Shown: piece after piece, positions 26,519 to 35,054 of the stretch
Layout: every line of letters begins with the position of its first letter
Numbering within the stretch: position 1 is the stretch's first letter
Assembly (NCBI GenBank): GCA_030681615.1
Contig: JAUXSA010000023.1
Span: forward strand, 1 to 36,620
DNA from: Bacteroidota bacterium
Lineage (GTDB): Bacteria; Bacteroidota; Bacteroidia; B-17B0; Aurantibacillaceae
Direction of reading: 5' to 3'
DNA length: 36,620 nucleotides
The notes under the pieces: model-generated
Databases searched by the model: none
What the model was told of the DNA's origin: nothing
The model's input: only the letters and a program-made list of their open reading frames with translations
Position numbers and translations under genes: made by a program

Positions 26519-26605
26519 TCTTCAAAAATCCCTGCGTCGGTATTACCCGCTTCAGGTTCAATGGGTATTCATCTCAGCTTCTGAAAAGCACCCCTTTTTT
26601 GAAGT
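26519..26605 (-). promoter_or_regulatory. TPP riboswitch (THI element)
   Basis: Read on the minus strand the element shows GGGGTGC, CTGAGATGAATACCC, TTGAACCTGA, GGGTAATACC and GCAGGGA in order, the conserved core of the thiamine pyrophosphate aptamer. The closing stem CTTCAAAAA / TTTTTGAAG is perfect (26520-26528 with 26595-26604). A terminator follows at once. The next gene on this strand is the DUF922 peptidase-like gene. No thi gene or thiamine transporter is in the window. Confidence 0.95.
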
Positions 26606-26703
26606 ATCTGTTATTATTCCTATGAAAAAATAATGCCAGTTTTTTTAATAATATTTTATTTAATAAGTGTAGACTTTTGTCTCATTAAGGGAAACATAAA
26701 CTA

Positions 26704-26928
26704 CTATTCGCGCGTATCTCTTTCCAACATTTGGTTTATATGGCAATGCCCGCTAATACTTCTATATATAAGATAACCACCTATTAACGATTTTAAAAGA
26801 GACGAAACCGGCTTGCGTCTGATACTTGTCATTCCCGCAATTACAAATAAAGTGCCCGAAATTAATGACTGGTTGCGCTCTAAGTCGCCAACATTTACGC
26901 TTCTATCTGATAAATTCAATTTTTCCAT
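26704..26928 (-). CDS. DUF2892 (YgaP-like) small membrane protein
   Basis: This 74-residue protein shows the DUF2892 pattern: NVGDLERNQSLISGTLFVIAG (about 12-32), a second hydrophobic segment LLKSLIGGYLIYRSISGHC (about 44-62) and the closing HCHINQMLE. Two membrane helices in a hairpin are expected. The family occurs as a stand-alone protein or joined to rhodanese domains, and its role is unknown. It lies between leuS and the TPP riboswitch on the same strand, so some of its transcripts may run into the riboswitch. Confidence 0.75.
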   Translation of the reverse strand: MEKLNLSDRSVNVGDLERNQSLISGTLFVIAGMTSIRRKPVSSLLKSLIGGYLIYRSISGHCHINQMLERDTRE

Positions 26929-26975
26929 GATCCTTTTTTATATATGATCACGCAAACTACATGCCTAAAGAAAAA

Positions 26976-27048
26976 GCCACAGATTTCGCAGATTCCCACA
27001 GATTAATTTTTAAATAAAAATCCGCGTTATCTGTTAAATCTGTGGCTT
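26976..27048. repeat. Palindromic repeat, family A copy 3; terminator of leuS
   Basis: AAGCCACAGATTT and its complement at the other end form a 13-bp perfect stem, and on the minus strand a run of U follows. It starts about 14 bases after the leuS stop. The 18-base arm gccacagatttcgcagat is identical to the copy at 2194. Confidence 0.8.
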
Positions 27049-27061
27049 AAAGTGTATAGGG

Positions 27062-30052
27062 TTATATCACAATATTCACGATCTTTTTAGGCACAACAAT
27101 AATTTTCTTGGGTGTTTTGCCTTCTAAATATTTTTGCACTTCTTCACGGCTCATCACTTCTTTCTCGATCTCAGCAGAAGTTAATGTAGCAGGAAGCTCA
27201 ATATTTAAACGCATTTTACCGTTAAATGAAATAGGATAAATGAAACTATCGTCAATTAAATATTCTTCATTATGCATCGGGAAAGTAGCAAGGGCAATAC
27301 TTCCGCTATGGCCCAATTTTTCCCAAAGCTCTTCTGTAATATGTGGCGCGTAAGGCGACAAACAAATTACCAAAGGTTCTAAAATAGCGCGTTTATTGCA
27401 TTTGGCATCTGTTAATTCATTAACGCAGATCATGAAATTACTTACAGAAGTATTAAAAGAAAAACGCTCAATATCTTCTGTAATTTTTTTGATGGTCTTG
27501 TGCAAAGTTTTTAATTCTGCTTTTGTTGGGGCTTCATCACTCACATTGAAAACGCCCTCCCCCGTCGCTCCAGCGACACCCCCTCCAGAGGGGGACAAAA
27601 AGAACAAACGCCATAACTTTTTTAAGAAACCTGCAACACCTGTAATACCATTTGTATTCCATGGTTTGCTTTGCTCTAGCGGACCTAAGAACATTTCGTA
27701 TAAGCGTAAGGTATCAGCGCCAAATTTTTCACCAATGTCATCCGGAGAAACAACATTGTATTTTGACTTAGACATTTTTTCGATCTCAACACCGCAAATA
27801 TAATCTCCATTTTCCTCAGTTATAAAAATCGCATTCTTATATTCATCTCGCCAATTTCTAAATTTTTCTTGATTTAAAATATCATTAATGACAATATTGA
27901 CATCAACATGAAGTTGATAAGAACCTCTTGATATTCTTATATTATGTAATTCTATTTCTGGATATCTATCTTTTATTTTAGATTCTAGAATTTGTATTAG
28001 TTTTAATGAAGTCTCGCCTTCTTTTGAGCTTAATAAATCATGTATAGTTTTTGAAATATATATTTCTTCATGAAGACTTTTACCATCTTTTGTAATTATG
28101 TCTGCTAAAAGTCTATAAACAAAATTACTTCTTCCCTGTATCATCCCCTGGTTAATTAATTTCTGAGCAGGCTCATCAATATTAATATGGCCAAGGTCTT
28201 TTAAAAATTTTGTCCAGAAGCGCACGTATAGTAAATGTCCTGTAGCATGTTCGCTGCCGCCAATATAAAGGTCAACTTGTTTCCAGTAGTCTGTTAATTT
28301 TTTTGAAGCAAACTCTTTACTGTTATGGGCATCCATGTAACGTAAAAAATACCATGAGCTGCCTGCCCAGCCCGGCATGGTACTTAATTCGTATTCATAC
28401 GTTTCGTTTGCAGAAGGTTTGTATTTCCAATCTTTAGCACGTGCTAATGGCGGCTCGCCATCTTCCGTTGGTAAATATTTATCTACTTCCGGTAAAACTA
28501 AAGGCAATTCAGATTCATTTAAAGCGTAAGGAATATCATTTTTGTAATAAATAGGAATTGGTTCACCCCAATAACGTTGTCTTCCAAAAACAGCATCACG
28601 TAAGCGGAAATTTATTTTTCCTTTACCTATTTTTTTATTTTCAATTTCTTCAATTGCTTTTTTAATGGCGGCTTTTACATCCAATCCATTTAAAAAATCA
28701 GAGTTAATTAATTTTCCTTCTTTTTCGCCCCATGCTTCTTTATCAAAGTCGTGTTCTTTGTTTGGTTCAATAACCTGTGGCAATTCCAAACCAAAATGTT
28801 TTGCAAACTTATGATCACGCTCGTCATGAGCAGGTACCGCCATTACAGCGCCTGTACCATAACCCGCTAAAACATAATCGCCCACCCAAATTGGAATTTG
28901 TTTTCCTGTAAAAGGATGTTCTACATAAGAACCTGTAAACACTCCTGATATTTTCGTAACATCTGCTTGTCTTTCGCGCTCGCTACGATTTTTTGATTTT
29001 GTAACGTAATCTTCAACTGCGGTTTTATTTTCTGCTGTTGTTAATGAGGGAACAAGATCATGCTCGGGTGCCAATGTCACAAACGAAACACCAAATATTG
29101 TATCAGGCCTTGTAGTAAAAACTTCGATTTGATCAGTCGTTAGTCTTGAGTCGTTAGTCTTGAGTCCTGCATCCTGTATCTTGAATTTCAATGAGGTTCC
29201 TTCACTTTTTCCTATCCAATATCTTTGCGATTCTTTTAAACTTTCTGTCCAGTCTAAAGTATCCAAACTTTCTAATAAACGCTGTGCATAAGCAGTGATG
29301 CGCATACTCCATTGTTTCATGAGCTTGCGTTCAACGGGATGTCCACCGCGTTCGCTCACGCCATCTTTTACTTCATCGTTCGCTAACACAGTTCCTAATG
29401 CAGGACACCAGTTAACGTACGCTTCACCCAAATAGGCAATGCGGTAATGCATTAACAGATCTGACTTTTCTTTTTCAGAAAAACCTTTCCAGTCTGCAGC
29501 AGAAAATTGTTTTGTATCGTCGTCGCAAACAGCATTTATTTTTGAGTTACCGTTTGCTTCAAATTCTTTTATTAAAGTAGAAATATCTTCTGCCTTATTT
29601 GAATTATTATTGTACCATGAATTAAATATTTGAATAAAGATCCATTGTGTCCATTTATAATACTCGGGGTCAGATGTTCTTACTTCACGGTCCCAGTCGA
29701 AACTAAAACCGATCTTATCCATTTGTTCGCGGTAACGTTTAATATTTTGTTCGGTAGTAATTTTTGGATGTTGTCCGGTTTGAATTGCATATTGTTCTGC
29801 GGGTAAACCAAAACTATCATAACCCATTGGATGCAAAACATTAAAACCTTTGTGGCGTTTGTAACGCGCCATAATATCGGAAGCAATATAACCAAGAGGA
29901 TGGCCAACATGTAAACCCGCACCTGAAGGATAGGGGAACATATCCAATACATAATATTTTGGTTTTGTAGAATCGTCTGAAGCTTTAAAAGGTTTTTCTT
30001 TAGCCCAATACGCTTGCCACTTTTTTTCTATCTCGGTAAAATTATATTCCAT
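27062..30052 (-). CDS. leuS: LeuS, leucyl-tRNA synthetase with in-frame repeat insertions
   Basis: The 996-residue class I synthetase charges tRNA-Leu. It shows the HIGH-type HVGH (48-51) within [15 protein letters not shown], the CP1 editing-domain threonine-rich [11 protein letters not shown] (about 309-319), the [10 protein letters not shown] editing loop, the KMSKS loop (759-763) and a C-terminal anticodon-binding part. It is longer than the 920-950 usual for Bacteroidota. Two segments derive from intergenic-type repeats: residues about 289-307 ([17 protein letters not shown]) and about 819-835 ([16 protein letters not shown]). A third region before KMSKS (about 643-712) is long and very A/T-rich. 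A strong promoter lies upstream at 30090-30120. Confidence 0.96.
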   Translation of the reverse strand: MEYNFTEIEKKWQAYWAKEKPFKASDDSTKPKYYVLDMFPYPSGAGLHVGHPLGYIASDIMARYKRHKGFNVLHPMGYDSFGLPAEQYAIQTGQHPKITTEQNIKRYREQMDKIGFSFDWDREVRTSDPEYYKWTQWIFIQIFNSWYNNNSNKAEDISTLIKEFEANGNSKINAVCDDDTKQFSAADWKGFSEKEKSDLLMHYRIAYLGEAYVNWCPALGTVLANDEVKDGVSERGGHPVERKLMKQWSMRITAYAQRLLESLDTLDWTESLKESQRYWIGKSEGTSLKFKIQDAGLKTNDSRLTTDQIEVFTTRPDTIFGVSFVTLAPEHDLVPSLTTAENKTAVEDYVTKSKNRSERERQADVTKISGVFTGSYVEHPFTGKQIPIWVGDYVLAGYGTGAVMAVPAHDERDHKFAKHFGLELPQVIEPNKEHDFDKEAWGEKEGKLINSDFLNGLDVKAAIKKAIEEIENKKIGKGKINFRLRDAVFGRQRYWGEPIPIYYKNDIPYALNESELPLVLPEVDKYLPTEDGEPPLARAKDWKYKPSANETYEYELSTMPGWAGSSWYFLRYMDAHNSKEFASKKLTDYWKQVDLYIGGSEHATGHLLYVRFWTKFLKDLGHINIDEPAQKLINQGMIQGRSNFVYRLLADIITKDGKSLHEEIYISKTIHDLLSSKEGETSLKLIQILESKIKDRYPEIELHNIRISRGSYQLHVDVNIVINDILNQEKFRNWRDEYKNAIFITEENGDYICGVEIEKMSKSKYNVVSPDDIGEKFGADTLRLYEMFLGPLEQSKPWNTNGITGVAGFLKKLWRLFFLSPSGGGVAGATGEGVFNVSDEAPTKAELKTLHKTIKKITEDIERFSFNTSVSNFMICVNELTDAKCNKRAILEPLVICLSPYAPHITEELWEKLGHSGSIALATFPMHNEEYLIDDSFIYPISFNGKMRLNIELPATLTSAEIEKEVMSREEVQKYLEGKTPKKIIVVPKKIVNIVI
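27548..27597 (-). repeat. Family D palindromic repeat translated within leuS
   Basis: A G/C-rich palindromic element (minus strand GTCCCCCTCTGGAGG, GTCGCTGGAGCGAC, GGGGGAGGG, GTTTTC) encodes a Gly/Ala-rich stretch, residues about 819-835, and keeps the leuS frame. It stands out from its A/T-rich surroundings and follows the same plan as the intergenic copy at 25761-25825. Confidence 0.7.
29131..29186 (-). repeat. Family C repeat translated within leuS
   Basis: On the minus strand AAGATACAGGATGCAGGA is followed by two gactaacgact units with linkers (ctcaa). This matches the intergenic copy between ftsA and ftsZ in sequence and unit order. It encodes residues about 289-307, just before the editing-domain strand that carries TTRPDT, without breaking the frame. 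Confidence 0.72.
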
Positions 30053-30089
30053 TTTATTTAAAGTACTTTTTTGCTTAATAAACAGGCTA

Positions 30090-30120
30090 CAAAGATAAGA
30101 TTTTAGGGGGCTTTGGCAAA
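30090..30120 (-). promoter_or_regulatory. Promoter of leuS
   Basis: On the minus strand TTTG (30120-30117) and TATCTTTG (30097-30090) stand 19 bases apart, an excellent match to the Bacteroidota TTTG-N19-TAnnTTTG promoter. The -7 box ends 37 bases before the leuS ATG. Confidence 0.7.
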
Positions 30121-30197
30121 TGAAGCTCTTCCGCCTTGGAGAAGGGGGTTATGTGGATTGGCAAGTTCAAATTACATGGAAATATATAAAAGACCAC

Positions 30198-32231
30198 CTA
30201 TAATTTGATGCCAATTATACACACATCATCTACTTGTTCAAGATTGCCTTTCCAGTTTAGAAATTCAGATCTTAAAATTTCCTTTTGTTGGCTGGAAGAT
30301 TTGTTTACGTTTGCTGATAAAAGGTCGCTTAGCTGCTTGTATTTGAATTTCTTTCCTTTTGGACCGCCAAACTGGTCGGCGTATCCATCAGTAAATAAGA
30401 AGATATTATCGCCGGTATTAAGTTCGAGCGTGTGCGTTGTAAAGGGAATTGGATGGTCTGTTTTTCCTATGGGCTGTTTGTTTGCTTTTATTTCTTTCAT
30501 TTCAGAAAGAGTATGATACCATAGCGGATTATTTGCACCTGCCCATTGTACAATTGTTTTTTTATCGGGAGAAGTCCTTTTATTTATTGAGATCAAAGAG
30601 ATATCCATGCCATCTTTTACATCGCTTTCGCTTCTTTCAAACGTTTCGATAACAAGCTCACGCACCTTATCCAATATTTTTGCCGGTTCGGCTATCTTCA
30701 ATTCTTTAACTGTACGATTTAAGGCATTGCTGCAGACAACCGAAACCATGGCTCCAGGTACCCCATGCCCGGTACAATCTGCGGCAGCAATTAAAATTTT
30801 ATCGTCAGTAACTTCCATCCAGTAAAAATCTCCTGCAACAATGTCTTTAGGCTGATAATAGATAAATGAAGCTGGAAGAAATTGGGTTATAAAGTTATCA
30901 GGTGGTAAAATGGCTTGTTGAAGTCGTTTGGCGTAACTAATACTATCTAAAATTTCTTTTTGCTTTTCTTCAACAATTTCTTTTTGATCTTCTACTTCTT
31001 TTTTCTGATTTTCTATAAGTATGTTCTTTGATACTAGTTCATTATTGATCTTTTGTTTTTGCCGATTGCTTCTATAAATTAAAACGGCAAATAGAAATAT
31101 CAAAACGGTAAGAGCGGCCCCTGAATAAATGATGATCCTGTTTTTTTTAAGCGTTTCGTCTTGAGTTGCTTTATCAGCAGTTAGAAGTTTTATCTCGGTT
31201 TCCTTTTTCTCTGTTTCGTATTTTTCTTTCACCTCGTTTATTTGTTTCGAATTTTCTGAGTTATAGATTGAGTCTTTTATTTGAGATAGTATTTTATAAT
31301 ATTTTAATGCGTTTTTAGGATCGTTATTCTTTTCTAATGTTTCTACAATAAGGTTGTAAGTAAATGTTGCTTCGTATATATACTTGTTGTCACCAAATAA
31401 TGATATTGCTTCCTGTAGTAACTTTATTGCTTCATCCCGCTTATTTAAGTGAATATACATTTGCGCTAAATTCTCGCACCAAACCGCAATAGATTTGGAG
31501 TTCTTACTATCACTTCTTTCCATTTCAAGACATTTTTTTATCAGTACTTCAGCCTGTTTGTAGTCTTTTTTCATAGAATAGGCAATTCCAAGATTTCCAT
31601 AAACTTTAGGGTCATTTAAGTCGTTTGCGATCATTATATTATATGCGTTCTTAGTGTAAAGAACCGCGCTATCTGCGTTTTTTAAATTCATATAGCAAAT
31701 ACCGATATTCATCTGGACCACCATTTCATAAGTCGCATTTTTATTTACGAAAAACAGATACGATCTTTTAAAATAATTTATTGCTTCCCTGTTTTTTTTA
31801 AGTTTTCTCAATACTATACCAATATTCGCTTCTGTTCTGGCGGTGGCCATTTTATCATTTATTTTTTGGGAAAAAGCCAGGGACCGCATGTAAGAATTTA
31901 TCGATTCAGGATAATTGCCTTTATCATCAAAAAGAATTCCTTTTGTTTTGTTGGCAAAAGCCAGGCCTCTGTAAAATTTTAATTTTTCCGCTAATGGAAG
32001 AACTTCATTGCAATATTTTTCAGCTAGTTCGGGGTTCGAATATTTAATGGTAAAAGCCAGCTCGTTCAGGCATTTGATTCTATTGGTATCCTGGCCTAAT
32101 GTTTTAAGTTTTAATGTTAGGCTATCGGCGAGTTTACTGTTAAATTGCGCCAGTGCAAGAGAATTACACAAAAAGCAAACTAATATAATAAGTATTACTT
32201 TTATTTTCATTGTTTGTATTTTAAGCATCAT
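30198..32231 (-). CDS. TPR-repeat SpoIIE/PP2C-type serine phosphatase
   Basis: This protein has 677 residues. A signal peptide or N-terminal anchor (about 8-29, ending ALAQ) leads to about seven TPR units (about 35-345), a membrane helix (about 363-385), a coiled-coil segment (about 395-450) and a C-terminal SpoIIE phosphatase domain (about 460-677). The phosphatase shows VAGDFYWME, ADCTGHGVPGAMVSVV (metal-binding Asp and Gly-rich loop) and FLFTDGYADQFGG. The layout, periplasmic TPR sensor to cytoplasmic phosphatase, is widespread in Bacteroidota, and its targets are probably anti-sigma-factor antagonists. The ATG at 32231 overlaps the upstream stop by 4 bases. An ATG at 32210 would trim the N-terminus. 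Confidence 0.9.
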   Translation of the reverse strand: MMLKIQTMKIKVILIILVCFLCNSLALAQFNSKLADSLTLKLKTLGQDTNRIKCLNELAFTIKYSNPELAEKYCNEVLPLAEKLKFYRGLAFANKTKGILFDDKGNYPESINSYMRSLAFSQKINDKMATARTEANIGIVLRKLKKNREAINYFKRSYLFFVNKNATYEMVVQMNIGICYMNLKNADSAVLYTKNAYNIMIANDLNDPKVYGNLGIAYSMKKDYKQAEVLIKKCLEMERSDSKNSKSIAVWCENLAQMYIHLNKRDEAIKLLQEAISLFGDNKYIYEATFTYNLIVETLEKNNDPKNALKYYKILSQIKDSIYNSENSKQINEVKEKYETEKKETEIKLLTADKATQDETLKKNRIIIYSGAALTVLIFLFAVLIYRSNRQKQKINNELVSKNILIENQKKEVEDQKEIVEEKQKEILDSISYAKRLQQAILPPDNFITQFLPASFIYYQPKDIVAGDFYWMEVTDDKILIAAADCTGHGVPGAMVSVVCSNALNRTVKELKIAEPAKILDKVRELVIETFERSESDVKDGMDISLISINKRTSPDKKTIVQWAGANNPLWYHTLSEMKEIKANKQPIGKTDHPIPFTTHTLELNTGDNIFLFTDGYADQFGGPKGKKFKYKQLSDLLSANVNKSSSQQKEILRSEFLNWKGNLEQVDDVCIIGIKL

Positions 32232-33007
32232 TTTAATTCAAAATCATCGGCATCTAAACCTACTGGAAATAATTTTCTGAAATCTTCTAAATAATTTTTA
32301 TCTAAAGTGATGGTTTCAATGCTCTCTTCGTTTGCTTTGGGTTGATTGATGATCTCACCGCGAGGATTAATAATTAAACTTTCGCCCGAATAATTATAAT
32401 CGTTACCGTCTTTTCCAACTCGGTTCAAGCCAATAACATAACATTGATTTTCGATAGCGCGTGCGATTAGTAATTGTTTCCAGGGATAAACGCGAACTTC
32501 GGGCCAATTGGCAACATATACTAAAACATCGTATTGTGGTTTTTGATCTTTAAAGTTTCTGCTCCACACAGGGAAACGAAGATCGTAACATACTAAAGGC
32601 ATAATTTTCCAGTCGCCAATTTGTTTAATGAGTTTTTCTTTTCCCGCAGTATATTTTTCATCTTCGCTTGCCATGCGAAATAAATGGCGCTTATCGTAAA
32701 AAGAAGAGTTGCCGTTTGGTTCTGCCCAATGCAAACGGTTAAAATAATTATCGCCTTCTTTTATAGCAACAGATCCGGTGATGATGGCATTTTTTTCTTT
32801 GGCTTTTTTTAATAACCAGTTATAAGTAACAGTTTTATGTTGTTCTGCAACCTTTGCCGGATCCATGCTAAAACCTGTGGTAAACATTTCGGGTAATATA
32901 ATAAGATCTGTTGGTTCATTAATTTTATTTATCAATGCATCAAAATGCGCCAGGTTCTTTTCCCTATCTTCCCAAAATAATTGAGTTTGTAAAATGGTTA
33001 CTTTCAT
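32228..33007 (-). CDS. Nitrilase-superfamily amidase (YafV/omega-amidase-like)
   Basis: This carbon-nitrogen hydrolase is 259 residues from the ATG at 33007. That ATG overlaps the upstream stop in the usual ATGA manner, whereas a TTG two codons earlier is less likely. The catalytic triad is complete: Glu40 in ILPEMFTTGF, Lys106 in YDKRHLF and Cys140 in PLVCYDLRFPVW. The DKRHLF box and the YANWPE-type VANWPEVR motif are those of the omega-amidase YafV/Nit2 branch, which hydrolyses 2-oxoglutaramate or 2-oxosuccinamate made in transamination. Coupling with a TPR membrane protein and a phosphatase gives no direct clue to its substrate. Confidence 0.9.
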   Translation of the reverse strand: MKVTILQTQLFWEDREKNLAHFDALINKINEPTDLIILPEMFTTGFSMDPAKVAEQHKTVTYNWLLKKAKEKNAIITGSVAIKEGDNYFNRLHWAEPNGNSSFYDKRHLFRMASEDEKYTAGKEKLIKQIGDWKIMPLVCYDLRFPVWSRNFKDQKPQYDVLVYVANWPEVRVYPWKQLLIARAIENQCYVIGLNRVGKDGNDYNYSGESLIINPRGEIINQPKANEESIETITLDKNYLEDFRKLFPVGLDADDFELK

Positions 33008-34830
33008 CTGCAATATTTATTAAACGCGTCTATAGCGGGTTGATAATTTTTTTGCGCTGCGATCTTAAAATCCTCGCAGGCACCTTGTTTTAAATTTACT
33101 TTGGCAACACCACGCCAGTAATAAGCTTCAAAATAATTTGGATTTAATTGCAGGCACATATCAATTTCTGTAATGCAGGTTTTGAAATCCTGTTTTTTGC
33201 CGTACACAATAGCACGTTTAAAATAAAATTCAGCTTCTGCATTTTCCAGTTCAATACACTTGTTATATTCATTCAGCGCGTCATCCAAGCGGTTAAGATC
33301 ATTATAACAATTACCCAAAACAAAATGTGCTCTTGTGTTATTTGGCTCTGTTTTTAAAACATAGTTGGCATCGTTTATAGCTTTTGGAAAATCGCCCAGC
33401 GCATAATAAGCATTTGCGCGTCCAACATAGGCTTTTGAATATTCATATAACTCTATTACCTGGTTAAAACTTTTAATGGCGTCTTCTGGTTTATTATTTT
33501 TTAAATACAATAAACCACGGTTATAAAATCCTTTGTAATTTCTTGGTGCAACAGAAACGGCTTTGTTTAAATAGTCCAACGCTTTGTTATCTTCATTCAT
33601 TACCATACTTTCTACGCCCGCACTATTTAAAACAATAAATTGGTTTGGATATTTTTTGTTGATGTCCTCATACAAATTCAAAGCACTTTTCCAGTCGTTT
33701 ACGCGGGCAAAAGAAAAAACAGAGAAGAGAACAATAAAAATAAGGGAAATAATAGTGGGCTGAATTTTTAATTTTGAAATAAGCAATCCTATCAACCATG
33801 CAAAGCCAATTAAAGGCACATACATATAACGGTCGGCATAAAGCACCTCGCCAAAAGGTAAGAATTGCAATACTAAAATTAAATTAGCTAGAATAAACAA
33901 CAGGATAGCTAGTGTTGCATATTTTTTTTGTTTGATGAAAAGAAAGATCAATGCTGCAATAATTAATAGTCCTGAAAAACCAACTACAAAAACTGAGTTC
34001 GAAATTTCAGGATAAGGATAAATAACACTTAAATTAATAGGAACTAAGAACAGGAGCAAATACTTTAATAAAGCAAAACCGGCAAAACCAATGCGTTGAT
34101 AAAACGGAAATTCGTGTGAATGATTAATGAACTGGTCGGCCGTTTGGGTTTTAATATTAATGATCCCAAATAAAACAGCTAATAGAATAAATGGAATTTT
34201 ATTTATAATAAATTTTAAAGAGATCTTTTTTTGAATTAAAATATCAATACAAATTAATGCTAAGGGAAAAACAACCACTGACGATTTACTTAAACTGCCC
34301 AACACAAAAAACAAAAGACAAAAAACATAATCTTTTATTTTTGAATCTTCTGTAAAATTCAGATAACATAAAAGTCCAGCCAAATAAAAAGTGGTTGAGA
34401 GCACGTTCTTTAATTCAGCTATCCACCCAACAGATTCTACCTGCATGGGATGCAACAAAAAGATAACGGCACCAAGATTGGCAATAAGATCGTTCTTAAA
34501 AAAACGTTTGCCTAATTGGTAAACTAAAATGCCATTTACTAAATGAAATAAAAGATTAATGAGGTGATGTCCACCATCGTTGTTTTCAAAAAGTAACCAG
34601 CCAATTGCATGCACAAGCATGGTAATGGGAATATAATTACCTACAAAGTGATCGCTGAATAATGCTTTTAGATCAAAGCCTTTTACGAATTTGTTCTTAA
34701 ACACCATTTCGGGATCATCCCAACTAATGTGCCCGAAAAACAAAAATTTAGAATAAACAATTATGGTTACAATTACCGCAACGGTTAGTACAAGGTTCTG
34801 GCTGATTATTTTTTGGACTTTGCTAAGCAC
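33004..34830 (-). CDS. TMTC-like membrane protein with C-terminal TPR repeats
   Basis: This 608-residue protein starts at a GTG. Its N-terminal half (about 1-370) holds some ten hydrophobic helices and the first-loop ISWDDPEMV (about 34-42). The LLHPMQVESVGWIAELKNVLSTTFYLAG block (about 124-152) resembles the PMT/TMTC group of GT-C-type proteins. The C-terminal part (about 390-608) is a run of six or more TPR units. Eukaryotic TMTC proteins with this architecture are O-mannosyltransferases. Bacterial relatives are mostly uncharacterised, so protein or envelope glycosylation is an inference. It heads a three-gene coupled unit. Confidence 0.85.
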   Translation of the reverse strand: MLSKVQKIISQNLVLTVAVIVTIIVYSKFLFFGHISWDDPEMVFKNKFVKGFDLKALFSDHFVGNYIPITMLVHAIGWLLFENNDGGHHLINLLFHLVNGILVYQLGKRFFKNDLIANLGAVIFLLHPMQVESVGWIAELKNVLSTTFYLAGLLCYLNFTEDSKIKDYVFCLLFFVLGSLSKSSVVVFPLALICIDILIQKKISLKFIINKIPFILLAVLFGIINIKTQTADQFINHSHEFPFYQRIGFAGFALLKYLLLFLVPINLSVIYPYPEISNSVFVVGFSGLLIIAALIFLFIKQKKYATLAILLFILANLILVLQFLPFGEVLYADRYMYVPLIGFAWLIGLLISKLKIQPTIISLIFIVLFSVFSFARVNDWKSALNLYEDINKKYPNQFIVLNSAGVESMVMNEDNKALDYLNKAVSVAPRNYKGFYNRGLLYLKNNKPEDAIKSFNQVIELYEYSKAYVGRANAYYALGDFPKAINDANYVLKTEPNNTRAHFVLGNCYNDLNRLDDALNEYNKCIELENAEAEFYFKRAIVYGKKQDFKTCITEIDMCLQLNPNYFEAYYWRGVAKVNLKQGACEDFKIAAQKNYQPAIDAFNKYCR

Positions 34831-34835
34831 TATTA

Positions 34836-34843
34836 CAAAAATA
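34836..34843 (-). promoter_or_regulatory. -7 promoter element before the TMTC-like gene
   Basis: TATTTTTG on the minus strand matches TAnnTTTG exactly but ends only 5 bases before the GTG start. Either the transcript is leaderless or nearly so, or this match is by chance. The -33 element is poor. Confidence 0.35.
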
Positions 34844-34902
34844 GCATTTAGTCCTAATCAATAAGAGATATAATTTTAAAAATTTAATTTGCCTATATAA
34901 AC

Positions 34903-35031
34903 TTAAGTTCCCTTTTTGGTCGTAGGTTCTATTATCCTTGCTGTAGCAGTTATAATATAATAATCGGTACCGGTAAACGCTTCTTTACCCATCATAGTTT
35001 CGCCATTCCAGCCTATATTTCCGATAATTCT
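34903..35031 (-). pseudogene. Possible remnant of a T9SS type B sorting domain
   Basis: One minus-strand frame reads about 42 codons ending GNIGWNGETMMGKEAF, TGTDYYIITATA and TKKGT before a stop. The GWNG, GxDYYIITA and KGT segments resemble the end of gliding-motility C-terminal domains (usually GWDG, GTYYYVI, KGxITL). There is a stop just upstream and no start. It may be a decayed gene end, or a chance resemblance. Confidence 0.3.
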
Positions 35032-35054
35032 TTAAAAATTGGTATTTTTAGGCT

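Noticed and set aside
27396-27803. Plus-strand 135-codon frame inside leuS
   Set aside because: It is antisense to the well-supported leuS frame, has no upstream signal and no domain. It is long partly because of the G/C-rich repeat.
30105-30150. Possible fifth repeat element between leuS and the phosphatase gene
   Set aside because: It has family D-like pieces (cttccgccttggagaaggggg), but the match is loose and it overlaps the leuS promoter, so I did not count it as a copy.
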